Below are positions 6,901-7,924 of a stretch of DNA of 7,924 bases, one piece after another. Both the position numbers and the translations under genes were made by a program. Numbering within the stretch: position 1 is the first letter of the stretch; every line of letters begins with the position of its first letter. The notes under the pieces are model-generated. The model saw only the letters and a program-made list of their open reading frames with translations. It was not told the DNA's origin and did not search any database. Source of the stretch: Myxococcales bacterium (GTDB lineage Bacteria > Myxococcota > Polyangia > Fen-1088); NCBI GenBank assembly GCA_003153875.1, contig PMBY01000371.1, positions 25,697 through 33,620 of the forward strand. The letters are read 5' to 3'.

Positions 6901-7331
6901 CACTCCCAGGTATCCTGGTAGTCGTAGCCGCTGCCCGCACGGCCACCGAACAGAACGAACTTGCTACGAAGCGAATCGTACACCATCGCTGCTCCGGTGC
7001 GAGCCGCGGGCTTGGCGCCGGCGATGGTGCGTGCCGTCCATGCGCCCAGGGCCGGACTCCACTCCCAGGTGTCCTGCTGCGGGTTCAGCGACCCGTCAGA
7101 AGCAATCACCAGCCCGCCGAACATCACGACCACCTGGCGGGTTTCGTCGAACGCCAGGGCGTGAGCATATCGTTTGTCGGGGAGGTTGCTGGCGCCCACG
7201 CGCTTCCAGGTGGCAGACTCCGTGGCGGGCAAGACTCCGAGGGCCGCTCTGGCTGACTCGGTCGTTTCATTCGCCTGGTTCAGGCAGGCAGTGCAAAGAA
7301 GCAGGGCGAGGACTCCGCAGCGATTCTTCAT
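3912..7331 (-). CDS. Kelch-repeat surface protein with Cys-rich module and MYXO-CTERM-type tail
   Basis: This is a 1139-residue exported protein. Residues 1-16 form a signal peptide (K2, R4, then a hydrophobic core) ending C13-T-A-C16, which could be an unusual lipobox. Residues about 41-750 carry 12 kelch-type motifs of about 50-85 residues. Each ends in a D-x-W-E-W-like strand (W89, W142, W203, W260, W314, W398, W451, W507, W577, W639, W691, W743), most followed by an arginine and by 'VLFGG'-like strands; they predict one or two beta-propellers. A Cys-rich module follows (756-920) with 'CxSGxCVDGVCC'-type repeats known from myxobacterial surface proteins. A Thr/Gly linker (about 925-1063) and an Asp/Ala/Gly-rich stretch lead to 'SGCSC' (1103-1107), a hydrophobic helix (about 1118-1132) and RRTRKRR, the layout of a MYXO-CTERM sorting signal processed by myxosortase. 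The ligand is unknown. The ATG at 7331 has an ideal AGGAGG six bases upstream; earlier ATGs in the frame do not. Confidence 0.92.
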   Translation of the reverse strand: MKNRCGVLALLLCTACLNQANETTESARAALGVLPATESATWKRVGASNLPDKRYAHALAFDETRQVVVMFGGLVIASDGSLNPQQDTWEWSPALGAWTARTIAGAKPAARTGAAMVYDSLRSKFVLFGGRAGSGYDYQDTWEWDPTTGAWTDKTGPGAKPSARSQHGMVFDSKAGKIVLFGGGRSLIGGDTMTVSVAFNDTWEYDGATATWTQLTTASAPSARIDFGFAYSSQTAHAYLFGGMEVTSADAGGTPVQDSWEWDSAAGTWTERTGTGDKPSPRFGHGMAIDSVKGQAVLFGGYDMTTGYSLNDVWYWDLTAGTWTGNQPPSGAIWPTPRQWSPLVFSTSTSRMYLVAGDLNDPGSYGGMGGSYGGPIPILPPGFPISSSGSSGATREVWELNPATTTWVDRSAPGNSPGPRSSHAMAADPATGKVYVYGGQDDTGALRDDLWEWDGAKWVQCTVDVKPAARMDAALAYDPARKSLILFGGTSGISPMYGVTDVLADTWEWNTGTRKWTQLSPALSPSKRSGHGMVTDSARKKIILYAGYDNSSGYIVYPPYYYPDAGAYTDPNKTDVWEWDGASSTWTNRTPTLPVSMPPGGSYPAMVFDEGRGKLALFQPSSGYYSYGYGYGASAGDYWEWDPAGGAWSQRVTGEALGGGLSDGIVSYDSIRRRVVLLGMPMMSSTASMSTWELDSSGPTWYARPPSGEPSDRPYAVMAFDNQRDVVVLFGGTPNGFATDETWEYSVTNRSNGTGCTAATASLCSSGDCVDGVCCESASCSGPCKSCNVPGKVGTCVLAAPGTQVAGSCSGGQACDATGACLAANGTACSSAVACASGFCIDGVCCDGACSGVCVSCKLAGKLGACSPIPIGTDPENECSKGTPPCQSTCDGIGACVFPAGTSCGTCGTCNGVGSCLDYCTAPNTNTLTSLRTTTGTTTGTLAPPITIIGTGTGTGTTRTGTVTSTGSVTTATRTAITTATSATGTATSTSPIGTTTVIATSTTGTGSGTGIATSSRTGTSVLTSSGTGTSVLTGSGTGTGVLTGSGTGTGSQTGTGSQTSTGAKPDAGLDTATARDASTGASKDGSIGDGGAAVAPVKLGHSGCSCDLGSAPAGGPGVESVLGLLGAVLIWRRTRKRR
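3915..4025 (-). other. MYXO-CTERM-type C-terminal sorting signal
   Basis: Residues 1103-1139 of the kelch protein form a tripartite tail: a Gly-Cys-Ser-Cys motif, a Gly/Leu-rich membrane helix and a terminal cluster of basic residues. In Myxococcota such tails are recognised by myxosortases and direct proteins to the cell surface. The family assignment is by pattern; the processing enzyme is not encoded in this window. Confidence 0.75.
4143..4559 (-). repeat. Low-complexity Thr/Gly/Ser linker coding region
   Basis: This is the part of the kelch gene encoding about 139 residues, mostly Thr, Gly, Ser and Ala with frequent Thr-Gly dipeptides. It resembles the extended stalks that hold surface domains away from the cell envelope. 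The DNA has a strong 6-base periodicity (units like ACCGGC on the minus strand). Confidence 0.8.
4171..4290. repeat. Four 30-bp tandem repeats in the linker
   Basis: Units at 4201-4230, 4231-4260 and 4261-4290 align along their whole length with few differences. The unit at 4171-4200 shares its last 20 bases exactly with 4211-4230. The repeats keep the reading frame and encode 10-residue units such as TGSGTGTGVL and TSSGTGTSVL. They look like a recent in-frame expansion, so copy number may vary between strains. Confidence 0.85.
4572..5072 (-). other. Cys-rich module of the kelch protein
   Basis: Residues 754-920 hold two near-copies of a module (about 756-800 and 828-878). Each reads C-x(5-7)-C-x-S/G-G-x-C-V/I-D-G-V-C-C, then 'CSG.C.SC...GK.G.C'. 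A shorter Cys cluster follows that includes 'CGTCGTC', encoded by a 9-base direct repeat at 4602-4625. About 30 cysteines suggest extensive disulfide bonding outside the cytoplasm. Similar modules are common in myxobacterial exported proteins; no function is established. Confidence 0.75.
5082..7211 (-). repeat. Twelve kelch repeats, with recurring DNA signature
   Basis: The part of the gene encoding residues about 41-750 contains 12 recurrences of a CTCCCAGGTGTC-like plus-strand sequence that encodes the D-T-W-E-W strand (for example near 7060, 6900, 6720, 5806 and 5100). Spacing is mostly 150-190 bases. Units 6, 9 and 10 are longer because of inserted Gly/Tyr/Pro-rich loops. The pattern fits repeated internal duplication; whether it folds as two six-bladed propellers or otherwise cannot be seen from sequence. 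Confidence 0.75.
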
Positions 7332-7337
7332 CGTGAT

Positions 7338-7343
7338 CCTCCT
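7338..7343 (-). promoter_or_regulatory. Shine-Dalgarno site that fixes the kelch gene start
   Basis: The minus strand reads AGGAGG with six bases before the ATG at 7331. It chooses this ATG, which also begins a proper signal peptide, over two in-frame ATGs further upstream (7346 and 7379). Confidence 0.8.
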
Positions 7344-7367
7344 GGGCATGGGCTGAGACAAGCGGCC

Positions 7368-7397
7368 AGCATAACACACGCCGGCTTAGGCGGTCAG
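7368..7397 (-). promoter_or_regulatory. Candidate promoter of the kelch gene
   Basis: On the minus strand an extended -10, TG-T-TATGCT (7376-7368), lies 36 bases before the start codon. A CTGACC hexamer (7397-7392) is 18 bases upstream and could serve as a weak -35. The predicted leader is about 30 bases and includes the AGGAGG site. This is a pattern-based call only. Confidence 0.35.
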
Positions 7398-7631
7398 AAT
7401 CAAGCAACAGGTATGCCAAGGGGAGATGGCCATCTACGCGGAGTTGGCGATGCGTGACCGGTGAAACAAGTGCAGCGCACGACATGATTGTCGCAGGTTG
7501 GTCGTCATAGGGCGCCCGACTCGCAGGGGCGAGCTGACTCCCTCGGACGAGGATTTTCAAGAACACATCAAGCTGGCATCTCGCCTCACGATGCCTGCAG
7601 AGAAAACACGCCAGGTTGGGCGCATTTAGGG

Positions 7632-7649
7632 AAAAAGCGACTGAATCGC
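7632..7649 (-). terminator. Short candidate intrinsic terminator of the alpha-galactosidase gene
   Basis: On the minus strand, starting 8 bases after the TGA, GCGAT-TCA-GTCGC can form a 4-bp stem plus a T-G wobble and is followed at once by TTTTT. The layout and position are right for a Rho-independent terminator, but the stem is short, so efficiency may be low. Confidence 0.4.
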
Positions 7650-7657
7650 GGGAGGGA

Positions 7658-7924
7658 TCAACCGCCGACCACCTTGAGCATCACCACCCCGTGCGACGGA
7701 ACCGTGGCCGTGTACTGAGTGGCGGTCGGACCGAGATCGGTATGGGACCAAAGGTCGCGAACGGTCGCGGATGCGGAGGTGATGCCGAGGCTGGACCAGG
7801 TCACGGTGATGTCGGCACTAGCTCCCGTCCGATTGAACAAGACCACGGCATAGGTCTGGTTGCCGGAGAGCTTCTTCGACCAGACTTCGAGCGTTGTGCT
7901 TGTGCTGATCGGCTTGCCCTGGGC
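7658..7924 (-). CDS. Alpha-galactosidase (GH27), C-terminal fragment cut by window edge
   Basis: The last 88 residues of a protein are visible; its start lies beyond the right edge. The fragment shows the C-terminal beta-sandwich domain of GH27 alpha-galactosidases (melibiases). 'LEVWSKKLSGNQTYAVVLFN' is followed by 'RTGASADITVTWSSLGI', then 'VRDLWSHTDLG' and the closing 'YTATVPSHGVVMLKVVGG'. The 'VWsKpL', 'AVvLfNR', 'RDLW.h.dlG' and 'vpsHgv.ll' signatures are typical of the family. Such enzymes remove terminal alpha-1,6-linked galactose from oligosaccharides and galactomannans, and in this type of bacterium they are often secreted. The catalytic aspartates and any signal peptide are outside the window, so activity and location cannot be judged. 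Residue V-V-L-F near 7844 is encoded by GTG but is internal, not a start. Confidence 0.88.
   Translation of the reverse strand, partial: AQGKPISTSTTLEVWSKKLSGNQTYAVVLFNRTGASADITVTWSSLGITSASATVRDLWSHTDLGPTATQYTATVPSHGVVMLKVVGG

Larger units (their letters stand above)
7332..7657. other. 326-base intergenic region between alpha-galactosidase and kelch genes
   Basis: No gene is supported on either strand. The right end holds a short hairpin with a U-tract directly after the alpha-galactosidase stop codon. The left end holds the kelch gene's candidate promoter and ribosome site. The middle (about 7400-7630) shows nothing I can name. Confidence 0.55.

Noticed and set aside
6477..7256. A 259-codon plus-strand open frame opposite the kelch gene
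   Set aside because: It mirrors the repeated kelch coding sequence, has no recognisable domain, and the minus-strand frame is strongly supported by repeats, signal peptide and sorting tail.

Overview
The window is GC-rich DNA that most likely comes from a member of the Myxococcota (Polyangium/Sorangium-type deltaproteobacteria). The evidence is the protein content. There is a large kelch-repeat protein with a Cys-rich module and a C-terminal tail of the MYXO-CTERM sorting type. There is a predicted lipoprotein combining the Cys-rich DUF4215 repeats typical of this phylum with a fibro-slime domain. This assignment is inference from domain content; no marker gene is present.

All recognisable genes lie on the minus strand, so the window reads from right to left. 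(1) 7924-7658 is the C-terminal end of a GH27 alpha-galactosidase cut by the window edge, followed by a short hairpin and U-tract that may terminate it. (2) 7331-3912 is a 1139-residue secreted surface protein: signal peptide, about 12 kelch motifs, a Cys-rich module, a Thr/Gly linker with tandem repeats, and a sorting tail. (3) 3612-1633 is a 659-residue predicted lipoprotein with four DUF4215-type repeats, a fibro-slime domain and two more DUF4215-type repeats. (4) 1206-289 is a predicted exported lipoprotein with a ComEC-like metallo-beta-lactamase domain. (5) 292-62 is a 76-residue DUF3006 protein that overlaps gene 4 by the 4-base ATGA. A further GTG-initiated frame may begin 1 base after gene 5 and run off the left edge.

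Genes 4 and 5 clearly form a two-gene operon. Genes 2 and 3 are separated from their neighbours by about 300-430 bases and each has a strong Shine-Dalgarno sequence and a candidate promoter, so they look like independent units. Four of the five products appear to be exported: a glycosidase, a surface kelch protein, a fibro-slime lipoprotein and a secreted hydrolase. The region therefore looks like cell-envelope or extracellular-matrix functions rather than core metabolism. No RNA gene, insertion sequence, CRISPR array or defence system was seen.

The intergenic spaces hold some unexplained structure: a 7-copy hexanucleotide array (1449-1490), an 8-bp dyad upstream of the hydrolase (1267-1292) and a GC-rich inverted repeat (1362-1389).
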